Notes: a model not told the origin generated them from the letters alone. DNA of 64,000 nt from Apteryx mantelli (GCF_036417845.1 NC_089980.1:111067169-111131168); one strand, 5' to 3'; positions 51,764-63,470 are shown, numbered from the stretch's first letter. Translations and numbers: made by a program.

Positions 51764-53882
51764 AAGTGTTAACTGTTAATACAGTAGCATTTAATACCTT
51801 AAAATATATTTGGAGATTTATTAATCTCTTGAACAGTATTTAGACATATTTCAGTATCATATTTGACAAAATAACAAATTCATTTTGTATAAGCAGAATC
51901 ATAGGAATGGTTTTTCAACAAAGTGCACAACTAGCAACTGTCTCTTCTGTAAAAAGTGATAAATAATCAGAGTACTAGAAGAGAACATTTCCATACAACA
52001 GTGCATCAAATATTGCTAAAAGCAAGAATATATTTCACAACAAGGATATATGCAGCAAAGGAAAGCAAAAAGCAATGGGTTGCATTACTTAAAAATCATC
52101 CATCTGTATCAAAACTTTGATTCCAGGCTATTAGCTAAAGAAATAATTGAATGATGCCTTAAAGAAAGTGATCTTGTTTTCATTCTTTCCTTTGTTCTAA
52201 ACACCTTGTCTTCAAGTCTTTGATTTCATATTCACAAACTAATCATATAAATAGATCTGAAAACAATTACAGACAAGTAACAATGATTTCTACTACAAAA
52301 GTGGATTTCATTTTCAATTCTCAGAGCATTTTAGAAGTATACTGCAAATATTTAATTTTATCTTGCTATTGGTTCATCTTATTCTTTAGATTTTTTGTTT
52401 CAAATATTTAAAAAATATATGGCAGGCTTTCCCTTTTTTTTAAGTTAGGAATAAAGTTATTTTTTAAGCAACATGAACAAACAGGAGGTCAAAGAATAAG
52501 GTAATTAATATTTTTGCTTAGAATAGGATTACATTTTACAGAAACAAAAACAAACTATACCTTAAAATTACACTGAGGTTATGAAGCCAATTGGCATAAA
52601 CATTCAGAAGTAACGCATTTACCACTACTTGACAGCTGATCCTATCATCTGAACAACAACAATTTACCATTTAAGCATTCTTAGACTATCAATTTGCAGA
52701 GTAATTTTAATTATGGTGCTTCAAGCAAAAACACATTTTACTTTGCACTCTGCGTGTCTCTGTTGTAAGCACACACTACATGATCACTTACTCTGCACAG
52801 AGATCACTACCAGTTTCAGCGCATTCTTTGTGAGCCCTGCTTGTTGTTTTTGTCATTGAATATACAGCTTCACACTTTATTTACAATATACTTGCAAATT
52901 CCTCTCTGAAGGCAAAACTGTTTCTTGCAAACTTTTCTAAGTGTTTTTCTCATGGAATCACAGGGTAGCCTACATCAGTGATTTAGAGCACAGAGCATTC
53001 ATTTTGGTGCAAGTTTTCCTTGTGTTTATGCTTAGTCTTGTGGTATGCACTCCAGTGCACCACTGGTGCCGGACACAAAATTGAAGTTGTGTCAAGAAGT
53101 CTTAGGACTGACAACTGATATAAATGTTACTGCCACTAAAGACAGAATAGGAATCTTGAAGCCATAATCATTTGTAGCAAATCAAACCCTCCTTCTTTGC
53201 ACACACCAGTCAGTACCGAATAGTTAACCTTAGTCTTTACCAAGTATCACGCACATATGTTTACAGTGCTCCAACAAGACAAGGCAGTATAACTAACTCC
53301 ATTCTACAGAAAAGGAACAACAGCATGAGATTCAGAAAATAAAAATATCAAAAGAAAGTACCAGTAAGAATTGTGTTCATCTTAACTTTTCAGGACAGCA
53401 TACATTATATAACTTTCTACTGTGAAAAACACAGACCACTGACTTCACTTACAGCTGTGAGGAGTCAGCCTTCTCCCCTCCCCCCCCAAGAGACTGAAGT
53501 TGTCTACCTAGAAAATTAGAAGAAATATGAAAATTACATAGAAATAGTGATCTCTGTGTGAAAAATGCCAAAACTACAATCCTTTTCTTCACTCACAAAA
53601 TGCTTTCTAAATTTCACAGCTAATCAGGACAGGGTCATACAACTTCATCAACTATAAAACTGTAATTTATTTCTAGAGGCCTGTCTATGCCTATGCAATA
53701 CATGAAACATGGATGCTGTAAGGGAAAAAACGAAAAATCTTAAGCCTGTAACTGAAAATAGGATCCAAGGCATGCACACGTCTTGATCCATTTGCAAACA
53801 CCTAGGTCCTTGTATCAAGGCACAAGCAGACTGAGTTGGGCCTGTTCACAATCTCTTTAAACAGAAATAATGAAAAAAAATT

Positions 53883-53933
53883 TATATATATATATACACA
53901 CACACACATACACACACACATATATATATATAT
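53883..53933. repeat. (TA)n(CA)n(TA)n alternating tract, 51 bp
   Basis: It is a perfect pyrimidine-purine alternation of 51 bases, with CA repeats in the middle (one TA interruption) flanked by TA repeats. It is about 385 bases beyond the donor side of the PRIM2 exon 54319-54504. It is a typical polymorphic microsatellite and may form Z-DNA. Confidence 0.9.
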
Positions 53934-54318
53934 CTACATTTTGTTAGTTTCTGATAGCTTGTTCTTGTTCTTTTAATATCCTTTAAATATAGGAAATTAC
54001 AACTGAAAATATCTACATTTTCCTGAATTCAGCTAGAAATTAAGTCCTTTCTTGAAGCCTTTGTAAAGGATTGCATTTTTCTAGTTCTCATCTCTAAAAA
54101 GCCTCTGGTTTTATGACTTGAGTTCCCCTACTTCAGGAGAATGACAAACAAAATGAATAAAATCATAACCAAATGAGAAAAAAAAAATTAAAGACATTAG
54201 TGTGCCTTTTGCACAAGTATCTATTTTAACAAGCACCTATTCATATATGTAGCACAAAGAACACATTAAATACATCCTCACATTCATGTATTTAGATATC
54301 ATTCATTTCTCGAATTAC

Positions 54319-54504
54319 CTTGTCTGCATCCACTTTTCCTCTAATAAATTCTTTCTTCCAAAATTCCAGTGCCTGTTCCAGAGTTAAACCGATGCCTTTC
54401 AAGAACAGCCCATATTGCATACGGCCTCCGTGACGGAGATGATGGTTCTCACGCAGGGCTTTGTGCAACTGGCGCATGCAAAGAGGGAATGATTTCACAG
54501 AAAG
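54319..54504 (-). CDS. PRIM2: PRIM2 exon carrying the first Fe-S cysteine and template-binding residues
   Basis: This exon is 186 bases, 62 codons, phase 0 at both ends. The acceptor is CTTGACAG and the donor is AAG|GTAATT. It matches human residues 279-340. [13 protein letters not shown] carries the equivalent of Cys287, the first ligand of the 4Fe-4S cluster. [14 protein letters not shown] is identical to human and contains the equivalents of Arg302, His303 and Arg306, which contact the template-primer. [15 protein letters not shown] follows, with Lys314. PRIM2 pairs with the catalytic subunit PRIM1 and with DNA polymerase alpha in the nucleus to begin RNA primers at origins and on the lagging strand. 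Confidence 0.98.
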
Positions 54505-55586
54505 CTGTCAAGAGGAAAATGTATGTTTAAGACATACTGTCCAGTTTGCTTGTAGGATATATGCTTATTGTAATGACTAATTAGCTCCATCTGAAAATGC
54601 CAACAGCTGGACGGAAAGAAATGCACATGCAGAGATCCTTTGGACTGAAGATAAGTGTGTCCTTAGGCCATCAAATTCAATAATAATCAAATAATAATGT
54701 GAAAGAGTAACACAGATGGTAATATCATAATCTCTTTAGCTACAAAGTAGCAAAGCTTTAATTGCTATCAGGAAAGATATAACCACAGTTCTATTACAAT
54801 GCTGCTGCTTCCCTATTTTAGCTTCTGGAGCAGCAAGGTGGATTTGAAGGGGTGTTTAACATCTTTGAGGAACTACGAGCAGGAGTCCATTGCAATTGAT
54901 TTGCAGAATTCTTCCATGAAGAGTACTATTTTCCATACTGTAAGATCTCAGAGAGAAAGCATGCATCACTCAAATTTTCTTGTATTTGGGTTTCATTTCT
55001 GACAGCTAAGTTTAGCCACGGAATTTACTTCCAAAGGAACACTGCCATGGTTAAGACATACGAAAAAAACCACACCATTTCTAAGTCCAGATAAACCAAA
55101 ATGTGGTTTTAATTGTCTCTGCATAATTGATGCGGTTTTACCATCAATTTTATTCTTTTCCCTGCTCAAAAAAAGCCTTCCTATAAGTGAAAAGTCCAGA
55201 AAATGTCCCAAAGACAAATATTGCAAAGCAATAACTATCAACTAAACACCAAAAATTGCAAAATTATTAAATAAAAAATTTTGTTAAACTCTTTGTTTAT
55301 AATTATGTTAGGTATTTGTGAAAACACATAAAATTAAGCAGCAAATTAAGCAATTCATTATAGCTCCATTCTAAACCCTGATTAGATTCATTTTGTTAAT
55401 TTTGTTCCATTTTAATCCTTGTTTATCACAATTTCATCCAAGTAGTTCTTCAGTCACAAAACTAATACTGAATCTTAAAAAAAGAAAATAAAGGCTTTAT
55501 ATGCTGTCTGTGTACAGAAGGAAAGCATTTGATTTCAAAAAGGCAGGCATCACCACATAATACAGCGCAATAAACATAGGACTTAC
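54505..55586 (-). other. PRIM2: PRIM2 intron, 1.1 kb
   Basis: The intron lies between donor GTAAGT (55586 downward) and acceptor AG (54506-54505). It is AT-rich, and nothing else is recognised. Confidence 0.92.
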
Positions 55587-55659
55587 AGCATCAATGTGTT
55601 CTAGAGAAATTTTTCCAGTGTTTTTTTGTACACTGTAATCTGGACCAACATAAGAATGG
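55587..55659 (-). CDS. PRIM2: PRIM2 exon just before the Fe-S domain core
   Basis: This exon is 73 bases: one base finishing a serine codon, then 24 codons HSYVGPDYSVQKNTGKISLE followed by HIDA. It aligns with human residues 255-278 (HSYTGQDYSTQGNVGKISLD...). The acceptor is TGTTTTTCAG and the donor is GCT|GTAAGT. The reading phase requires that the upstream exon end with two bases of a Ser codon. This segment joins the N-terminal helical domain to the iron-sulfur domain. A CR1 copy begins only about 280 bases upstream of it. Confidence 0.95.
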
Positions 55660-55940
55660 CTGAAAAACAAAGTAAATAGTACAATATCATTTAAACATAT
55701 CACTTCACTCAAAAATTTACAACAGTTTAAAAATGTATTTTTTTTTATATTTTTTATATATTGGTAATTATTTTACCAATTTTAAGGGCTACACATTTTA
55801 CATGTTGGTAAAAACAAGAAAACAGTATTTGACAGGTATGCAAATAATTTAGATTTATAAAACCAACATTAAAGACAACACGGTAACAGATCCCTCCTTC
55901 CTTTACTCCGAAGTGAGGGGTGAGGAGACATTCTGAATTA

Positions 55941-57362
55941 GGATCACAGAACCCTGCAGAACAGCTGGGGTTGGAAGGGACCTCTGCTGATCATCCAGTC
56001 CAAAGCCCCTGCTCAAAGCTGCCTCACCTGCACGAGGTTGCGCAGGGCCTCGCACAGTCAGCTTTTGAGTACCTCCAAGAATGGACACTCCACAACCTCT
56101 CTGGGCAACATGCTCCACTGTTCAACCACCCTCACACTAAAAGAGTTTTCTTCTTATGGCTAGACAGAATTTCCTGGGCTTCGATTTGTGCCTGTTGCCT
56201 CTCTTGACCTTGCCCTAGGCTCCACTGAGAAAAGCCTGGCTCAGTCTTTGCAATCGTTCCCCATCACTCATTTATACACACCACTAAGATGCCCATGAGC
56301 CTTCTCTTCTCCAGGATGAACAGTACCAGCTCTAGCAGCCTCTCCTCATACGACAGGTCATCCAGTCACTGCATCATCTTCACGACCCTTCACAGGACTC
56401 GCTCCAGTGCAGCCATGCCTCTCCTGCACCAGGGAGCCCCACAATGCACACAGCACTCCAGGTGCAGCCTCACCCAGGGCTCAGGTGAGGGAAAGGAGCA
56501 CCTCCCACAACCCACTGGCAACACACTCTGCCTAAGGCCATCCAGGAGGCCCTTGGCCTTCCTTGCCCCACCAGGGCATATTGCTGCCTCATGGCCAGCT
56601 TGGGGTCTACCCAGGACCCCCACACTCTTCTCCACAAAGCTGTTCTCCACCAGTTCAGCCGCCTGCCTGTCCTGGTGCATGGGGTTACTCCCCTCACCAG
56701 GGGCAGGACTTGGCACTTCCCTTTGCTGAACTTCAGCAGGTTCCTTTCTGCCCACTCCTTCAGCCTCGCAACATCCCTCTGAATCACAGCACAACCACCT
56801 GGCATAGCAACCACTCCCCACAATTCGGGTGGGCTGCAAATTTCCCAAGGGTACACTCTGCCCCATCATCCAGGTCATTAATGAAGATCTTGAACAGGAC
56901 TGGCCCCAGTACCAAACCCTGAATGTACCCCACTACTGAATGGCCTCTGGGGCAACTGCCTGCCACTTGTCACAACCCTTTGAGCCTGACAGTTCAGCCA
57001 GTTTTCAGTCCACATCACTGACCACTTCTCTAGCCCAAACTTCATCAGCTTGACACTGAGGGCATTACAGGAGATGGCGTCAAAAGCCTTGCTAAAGTCA
57101 AGAGAAGTAACATCCACTACTCTCTCCTCATCCACTGAGGATGAGGATTTCATCCATAGAAGGCTAGCAGGTTGGTCAAGCATGATTTCCCCTTCATCAG
57201 TCCATGCTGACCACTCCCCCAGTCACCTTCTTCTCCTTCATATGTTTGGAAACGGCTTCCAGGAGGATTTCCTCCATCACCTTTCCAGGGATCAAGGTGA
57301 GGCTGACTAGCCTGTAGTTCTCTGAATCAGGAAACTCCTGTACTTTGCTACTTGGGTAGCAA
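55941..57362 (-). mobile_element. CR1 LINE copy, about 1.4 kb, decayed
   Basis: This is the longest CR1 in the window and contains much of the ORF2 reverse transcriptase region in several broken frames. In element order these are: YRLVSLTLIPGKVMEEILLE (57197-57382), VDVTSLDFSKAFDAISCNAL (56878-57183), then FINDLDDGAECTLGKFA and the C-terminal region (56390-56966). The segment equal to the catalytic FADD motif reads FAAH, so the copy is dead. The 3' end at 55941 on the plus strand begins GGATCACAGAACCCTGCAGA. It is oriented as PRIM2. Confidence 0.93.
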
Positions 57363-58137
57363 TTTAAAAAAAACGATATCACTATGAATTTCTAATGGAA
57401 GGATCAAGTAAAAAAGCTGGGGAGGCTTTTACTGCAGTACTGACATACAGGCACAGGTTAACTCCTGATAGAAGCTGTTTAGCAAACATAACACAGGACA
57501 TAGCACATGCTACTTGAGCTAAGTTCAGGTAACCCTACAATAAAGCAGAGACAGCCATGCATTGTCATTCAAGTCACTTCAAACTAAATACAGCTATCTA
57601 GTGCTCCACTTTCACTTTTAGGCATATAGACTTCCTGAGTAAGGATCTGCAGGGTAGCATTGTTCAAGAGGCAAATTTCCAATCAGAACCTAGGACAACT
57701 CAAGAGTTGGCAGTATAACAGGCAGTAAAGCAACCAGAGGCTTTGGATACAGCACCCTGGTCCAAAAATCAGTTTTAACTTAGTGAAGCTGCCAAATTTG
57801 GGTAAGAACAAATTTCTTTGAGGCAACAGGATTTTGCAAGAAACGGAAAGATCACTTCTTAAATCTTCTGAAGGCATATGGTGATTAACTCCAGAAAAAA
57901 AAAATTTCGCTTAACAATGATGCTAGTTGCTATTGTTTATTTTGTCATACTTCAGTACTGTACTGTGAAAAACATAGTTAAGAGTTGATTTTACCACAGT
58001 GCAAATCATATGTTTAATTATAAATGCATTCACTGGTTCATTAGTCTTATTTCTGGCACACACTGGAGCATTAGACAAGCTTACTGCAGTAAATAGAATT
58101 TTTTTTCATTCCACAACAATGGATAAATAAAAGTATG

Positions 58138-59181
58138 TCACAGAATCACAGAATGGTTGAGGTTGGAAGGGACCTCTGGAGATCATCTAGTCCAAGCCCC
58201 CTGCTCAAGCAGGGTCACCTAGAGCATATTGCACAGGATCGCATCCAGGCGGGTTTTGAATATCTCCAGAGAAGGAGACTCCACAACCTCTCTGGGCAAC
58301 CTGTGCCAGTGCGCTGTCACCCTCACAGTGAAGAAGTTTTTTCTCATATTCAGATGGAACTGCCTGTGTTTCAGTTTGTGCCCGCTGCCTCGTGTCCTGT
58401 CGCTGGGCACCACTGAAAAGAGTCTGGCCCCATCCTCTTGACACCCTCCCTTTAGATACTTGTATACATTGATAAGATCCCCTCTCAGCCTTCTCTTCTC
58501 CAAGCTAAACAGGCCCAGCTCTCTCAGCCTTTCCTCATAAGAGAGATGCTCCAGTCCCCTAACCATCTTTGTAGCCCTTCGCTGGACTTGCTCCAGTAGT
58601 GCCACATCCCTCTTGTACTGGGGAGCCCAGAACTGGACGCAGTACTCCAGATGGGGCCTCACCAGGGCTGAGTAGAGGGGGAGGATCACCTCCCTCCACC
58701 TGCTGGCAACACTCTTCCTGATGCACCCCAGGATACCATTGGCCTTCTTGGCCACAAGGGCACATTGCTGCCTCATGCTTAACTTGGTGTCCACCAGCAC
58801 TCCCAGGTCCTTCTTGGCAGAGCTGCTTTCCAGCAGGTCAGCTCCCAACCTGTACTGGTGCATGGGGTTATTCCTCCCTAGGTGCAGGACCCTGCACTTG
58901 CCTTTGTTGAACTTCATGAGGTTCCTCTCCGCCCACCTCTCCAGCCTGTCCAGGTCTCTCTGAATGGCAGCACAGCCCTCTGGGGTATCAGCCACTCCTC
59001 CCAGTTTTGTATAGTCAGCAAACTTGCTGAGGGTGCACTCTGTCCCTTCATCCAGGTCATTGATGAAGAAGTTGAACAAGACTGGACCCAGTACTGACCC
59101 CGGGGGACACCGCTAGCTACAGGCCTCCAACTAGACTGCGCCGCTGATCACAACCCCCTGAGCTCTGCCGTTCAGCCAGTT
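58138..59181 (-). mobile_element. CR1 LINE copy, about 1.0 kb, well preserved
   Basis: It is a 5'-truncated CR1 whose 3' end on the plus strand reads TCACAGAATCACAGAATGG followed by TTGAGGTTGGAAGGGACC, matching the bird CR1 3' UTR very well. Nearly all of its ORF2 part is open (58219-59079). Upstream of about 59079 the frame is broken, although the preceding ORF2 motif NWLNGRAQ is still visible at about 59158-59181. High GC and few lesions suggest it is the youngest CR1 here. Confidence 0.96.
58219..59079 (-). pseudogene. CR1 ORF2 remnant: end of reverse transcriptase, 286 codons
   Basis: This is the longest ORF in the window. It begins [20 protein letters not shown] and covers the reverse transcriptase from just before the catalytic motif to the natural ORF2 C-terminus ([18 protein letters not shown]). 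Motifs kept include [27 protein letters not shown] and [20 protein letters not shown]. The catalytic FADD motif reads FADY: the second aspartate is replaced by tyrosine. The N-terminal endonuclease and most of the polymerase domain are absent. It is not a host gene and cannot be active. Confidence 0.93.
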
Positions 59182-60934
59182 AAAGCTTTTAAAGTATCTG
59201 AGTTGAACTTTTCTATTACTACTGATTCTACTAGATTAGTATCCAAATTTCCTAGTAGAAATGGATCAGCATCACTTCACTTAGTCACACTACAAACAAA
59301 ACAAATCACAGTCCCAAAGATATTACAGTCTAAACATAATAGAACAGAAAACAGCTGTTGCTTAAGCCTCTTAAGCCTTGACCATTCAAGTCAGTTATCA
59401 CATCCCAAGATAAGTGCTGGTAACTTCTTAAACTACTCCAATATAATCACTTTAGATCATTTGCTTTGTGCCCCTTGCTATGTATTGGAGTCATACCAGT
59501 GCTGAAAAAATGGCTAACCTAAAGCAAACCACTTCTTCCTAGCATCTGTAGAAAGGATTGGCCAGGGAAGGGGAGACATACAGATGGAACCCAAAAGTTT
59601 TCCCATACAATAGGGGAATAAAATAAAGCCTCATATGTTGCTGCTAAAAAGAGGGCATGCTCTCTGAATCCTGCTGACAGGCCTGGACATGGTTAAAAAA
59701 AACCTACTGCAAGGACAGAAAACTAAATGCCAAGGGAAAAAAAGGAAGAAGCAGCAATACTTTTCAGGCTCTGAACAGCTCAAATGTTCTCAGCATAAGC
59801 AAATGGCAAAAAGGTTCTCATGCATGTTTCCTTACTTTTACATTAAAAAGTAGCATAGGACCTTTGCAACATGAAAGTTGCTTGTTACCTGACACTTTTC
59901 ACCAAGGAACTGAACTCTACGACCTGCCTTCAAAGGCAGCACTCTGAAAAAGAGTACGCTCTATCCATCCGTATACGTGGTAAATACTGGAGCTGAGCAT
60001 ACAGAGGCCAGGACTGCTCAGGTGGCCTTGCTAGATAAACATTAGATCTCCTTTTCCAAGGAGGAGAACAGACTAGAGTTTTTGGATTTGCAGTGTTATG
60101 TGCCACGTCTTTTGATTTTCTACAGTACAGATCCTCCAGGTCCCTTGATTTCATTAAAACAGTTAGCTTTCACCACAGATTGAGTAAGATTAAAGAGGAA
60201 AACAATGGCAATCTCGAGAACCTTGTAAAAAAATAAGAAGAATATCCTTTATTCTGTGAATAATTTTCCTCCCTTTTCATGTCATTAAATGTTACCAAAT
60301 AGTCTGCTACTATTTGTTTGAAAATGCTTTAGTACAACACAGCTCAAAACAAGCTTGTGACCATCCTCTCTCTTTTCTTCCCCCTCTTCTTTTTGGCTTC
60401 CGGTATTTAGCTCTTATTTTTGACTCATCCCTTTCTTTTATTACACAGAGCTTCTGTGGTTACTTCCTGATCAAGGTTCTTACTCACCTAAAGGCATCCA
60501 TAACTTTTTGCAATTTCTTTTGGGAATTTGCTGGAGTACAAGCACCAGATAACATCTTCATTTTTCACCTAAAAATAGTTTTATGGTCCCCTCATATACA
60601 AATTCCTGTGTCTCAATTCAGCCTGACTCAATTTCTCAAAAAATCTGTCTTTCTAAAATCCAAAATCTTAGTTATCAATGTTTTCTAAATCTATCTTGAA
60701 ACTAAAGATGAGTATCAAGTTCAAAATGACTATTTTAAACATTGTTATTTTTACAATTCTTCAGTAAAGATCACAGCACTGTTATCACCAGAGGTAAAGT
60801 TTTTACAATTAATCTGTTTTTAGAATTTCTTTCAAAAGTACGCCCAGGAAATGTAGAATAAATAAAGGCATTCTTTTCCATAGAGTGAGCATACAAAGTG
60901 CAAGCATTTAAAAAAAAAAAAAAAAAGATCCTAC

Positions 60935-60962
60935 CTGTTGAGCAAGTCTGTCTTTAGGAAGA
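60935..60962 (-). CDS. PRIM2: Possible PRIM2 micro-exon, 28 bases
   Basis: On the minus strand a pyrimidine-rich tract ending TTGTATTTTCAG is followed by 28 bases and then donor CAG|GTAGGA. In the phase demanded by exon 55587-55659 it reads xTC-FLKTDLLN-S, with the last two bases AG joining C to make serine (S|HSYVG). Human has RLQPLLNHLS before HSYTG, so LLN and the serine agree but two residues would be missing. Another frame reads LPKDRLAQQ but does not fit the next exon's phase. Splice signals are good and the protein match is weak. It may be an alternative exon or chance. Confidence 0.3.
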
Positions 60963-61775
60963 CTGAAAATACAAGAAGGCGGGGGGGAGGAGAAAAACCC
61001 GTTAGGAGCAAAGTATAACTTAAAAACAAAGGGGACAAAAAGTAGAAACAAGCAGTAGGTTCTAGAGTGCAAAACTAATTCCATTAGTGTTAATGGTTGT
61101 CGTTAAGCTTATGTTCTTGCATAGGACACAGCTCTAAACATTTTAAAGATATTTCACAAGTGAAAACAATTACAGATAAGCATTTTGTAAGCATTTTTAG
61201 CTACCAAAAAGTACTACATTTTTAATTGACTTTGGAAGTTGGGTCATATTCAATAGACTATCAGAACACCAGTGAGGCTGATTTGGGCAAAAAAATGCTA
61301 GGAGACATTTAAGCCACTAATGCAATATTAGTATCAAAAGAAACCAAAAAATACAAAGGAAGAAAACCTTGTAAATAACTTTTGATTTTACACAGTTTAC
61401 AGAAAGTGGAACACAACTGTGGGATCTGAATTATTCTTTCAGTGTCTTCCCTTAGAAACTAAAAAAATTAAAGTTAAAAAACAATGAATTGCAAAATGAT
61501 TCATAGTTCAGGATTAATACCCACATGTTTAAAACAGTAAGGGACACAAAGCCAAAACATCATAAAAATGATAAGACGGCCGTGCTTTATATCTATATAG
61601 TTAAACATGCATTTAAGATAAACAAGCTGAGAGGAAAAATTAATGAGAATGAGGATGAGCATGTCTGCATGGGTGCTGTGATATCCGTTAAAAAAAATCT
61701 GATCTTACAAAATAGTTGTTTTCTTTATCACCTTTGTGGACTAACACTTGAAAACACAGTTGACGTAACCATACT

Positions 61776-62285
61776 AACATTGGCTGGAAAGGACACCAGG
61801 AGACGATTTAGTCCTGTTCCCCCTCCTCTCAAGACTAGTCAGGTCAGTCACGGCTATTTCTAGCTGAGTCCTAAAACCTCCAAGAACAACGATTCTATAT
61901 GTCTGGGCAACCTGCTGCACTATCCTCCTAGCAGAGAAGTTTTTCCTAATGTCTGACCTGAACCTCCCAAGCTGCTATATGAGACCACTGTCACATGTTA
62001 TACCCTTTGGCACCATCAGAAAGTCCAATACTGTGATGCTTGCCTTTCAAATAGTTGTAGGCAGCTTCTTCTTGATCATCCCTAAGCCTCCTCTTCACCA
62101 GACTATACAAAGCCAACTCCCTCAGCCTCTCCTCATAATTCAGGTGCTTAAAGCGCCTATCTCCAGTAGCCTTGTGCTGGTGCTCTGCCATTCTATCCAC
62201 AATCCTCTTGAGTAATTCAGTCTTTTCCACATCATCCATCATTAGCCTAACTCCTCCATCCAACAGTGGACCCACACTTTTCCTG
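61776..62285 (-). mobile_element. Old CR1 LINE fragment
   Basis: It is a diverged CR1 3' part. The minus-strand ORF 61991-62275 contains [20 protein letters not shown], the decayed form of the CR1 ORF2 motif [20 protein letters not shown]. The 3' UTR side at 61776 reads TTGGCTGGAAAGGACACCAG. It is oriented as PRIM2. It is more diverged than the copy at 58138-59181, so it is an older insertion. Confidence 0.88.
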
Positions 62286-63414
62286 GAACTTCCTTATGCA
62301 ACTAGCCTACTTGTAGGATCCCTTCTTGTTATCCTTAATGTCTCTTGCTAGTCTTAGCCCCATCTGCCCTCAGTATCCAAGCAATTCTTATGCACTATTC
62401 CTTTGCTGCCTGTCCTTGTTTCCACCTCTCATATGCATTCTTTTTGAGTGTAAGTTGAACTAAGGTGTAATTTCACATACTGCATGTATTCAAAACACCA
62501 AGGCATAAGCAGGCATTCTAAAAAAGAAAATAAAAAAAATAGAAACAAAGAGTAAAAAACGTGCAAGATAAAAAAGGCTCAGTGCACAGGCACAGTCCTC
62601 TGGTACTTTGATAGGATTACATATGACAGCTTTTGTCTATCTTTGAAATAATTCCTGCTTAAGATTTTACACAGAATGTCAATGTCATGATATTGTAATT
62701 TCACTATAAAACCCGGTAAATACCTTTGAATATTGAAACAAGAGTGTTCATCTCATGCATTTGGACAAAGCTTCCATTTCTATAAAATTATGTTAGAATA
62801 TTAACACTGTACAGATGCTTCCACAGCTTCCTTGATGAGCTATAAGTATTTGCTAAAAATATAATTACAAAAGTTTTAGCAATTTAAGTCTTCTTGTAGC
62901 CTACTGTGAGCATGTGAAATCCCTAAGCACATTTTTACATCAAAAAAAATACATTTTAACTAAAACTGTTCTTTAATATTAATTGTACTAGACTGAAAAA
63001 ATAAAAATCAGCAGTGAAACAATAGCACAAAAAGAGCATCTAAGTCACAGATAAAATAACTATTTAGCCTAGAATAGTCCAATTACAAAATACATGCTAT
63101 GCCCATTAAAAAAATAGGCATGGATTAAAATATCTATGCAGACATAATCCTCAGCAAAGTGACCTTTTTTGAAGACTAGCTAATTTAAGTCACAGGTAGA
63201 TAGGAACAGCTGCCAACAAATGTGCAACGCATTAACAACCAAACAATTCTCTGTAACCTTCAGTTGTATGCTCCTTTCACACTTTTCTATCTAAGCTTTT
63301 ACTCTCCTGATAAAGCTCTGTTGACATATGCCAAAAATAAAATATTGCTGTAAGAAACATCACACAAAGAAGGGGAAGGCCTAAAACCAATACCTTTATG
63401 AGCAGGATGAACTA

Positions 63415-63470
63415 AAATCACAGATTCATAGAAATAACAGAAAAGACCTACTTGGTCATCTGTCTGTCCC
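63415..63470 (-). mobile_element. Possible CR1 3'-end trace
   Basis: The plus strand reads AAATCACAGATTCATAGAAA, then about 6 bases on, AGAAAAGACCTACTTGGTCATCTG. This resembles the reverse complement of a CR1 3' end (tcacagaatcatagaat..ggaagggacct..ggtcatctagtcc). It is too short and diverged to be certain. Confidence 0.35.

Larger units (their letters stand above)
32680..54318 (-). other. PRIM2: PRIM2 intron, 21.6 kb
   Basis: This is the largest intron fully inside the window. It lies between the donor AAG|GTAATT at 54318 and the acceptor at 32681-32680. Contents: a plus-strand CR1 fragment at 35589-35746, a minus-strand CR1 at 49494-50340, two alternating pyrimidine-purine tracts (44811-44862 and 53883-53933), G runs at 46021-46035 and 47819-47832, simple A/T-rich repeats, and several unexplained plus-strand ORFs (34599-35225, 36220-37222, 46537-46968, 51389-51763). 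The rest shows nothing recognisable. Confidence 0.85.
55660..60934 (-). other. PRIM2: PRIM2 intron, rich in CR1
   Basis: Two CR1 copies (55941-57362 and 58138-59181) fill nearly half of this stretch. The rest is AT-rich, with an A run at about 60909-60926. A 124-codon plus-strand ORF at 60314-60688 shows nothing I can identify firmly. If the micro-exon at 60935-60962 is not real, the intron continues beyond it. Confidence 0.75.

Noticed and set aside
55920-57310. Many overlapping ORFs on both strands, up to 162 codons
   Set aside because: All fall inside one GC-rich CR1 copy. The minus-strand ones are broken ORF2 and the others are shadows.
60314-60688. 124-codon plus-strand ORF with a stretch LALIFDSSLSF that faintly recalls L2-type LINE reverse transcriptase
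   Set aside because: Only about ten residues look similar and the rest does not follow the family, so chance is as likely.
60935-60962. Alternative frame LPKDRLAQQ of the possible micro-exon, recalling human LPKDKIQDF (about residue 155)
   Set aside because: Its end phase does not fit the next exon found, and several further exons would have to lie between, none of which is seen.
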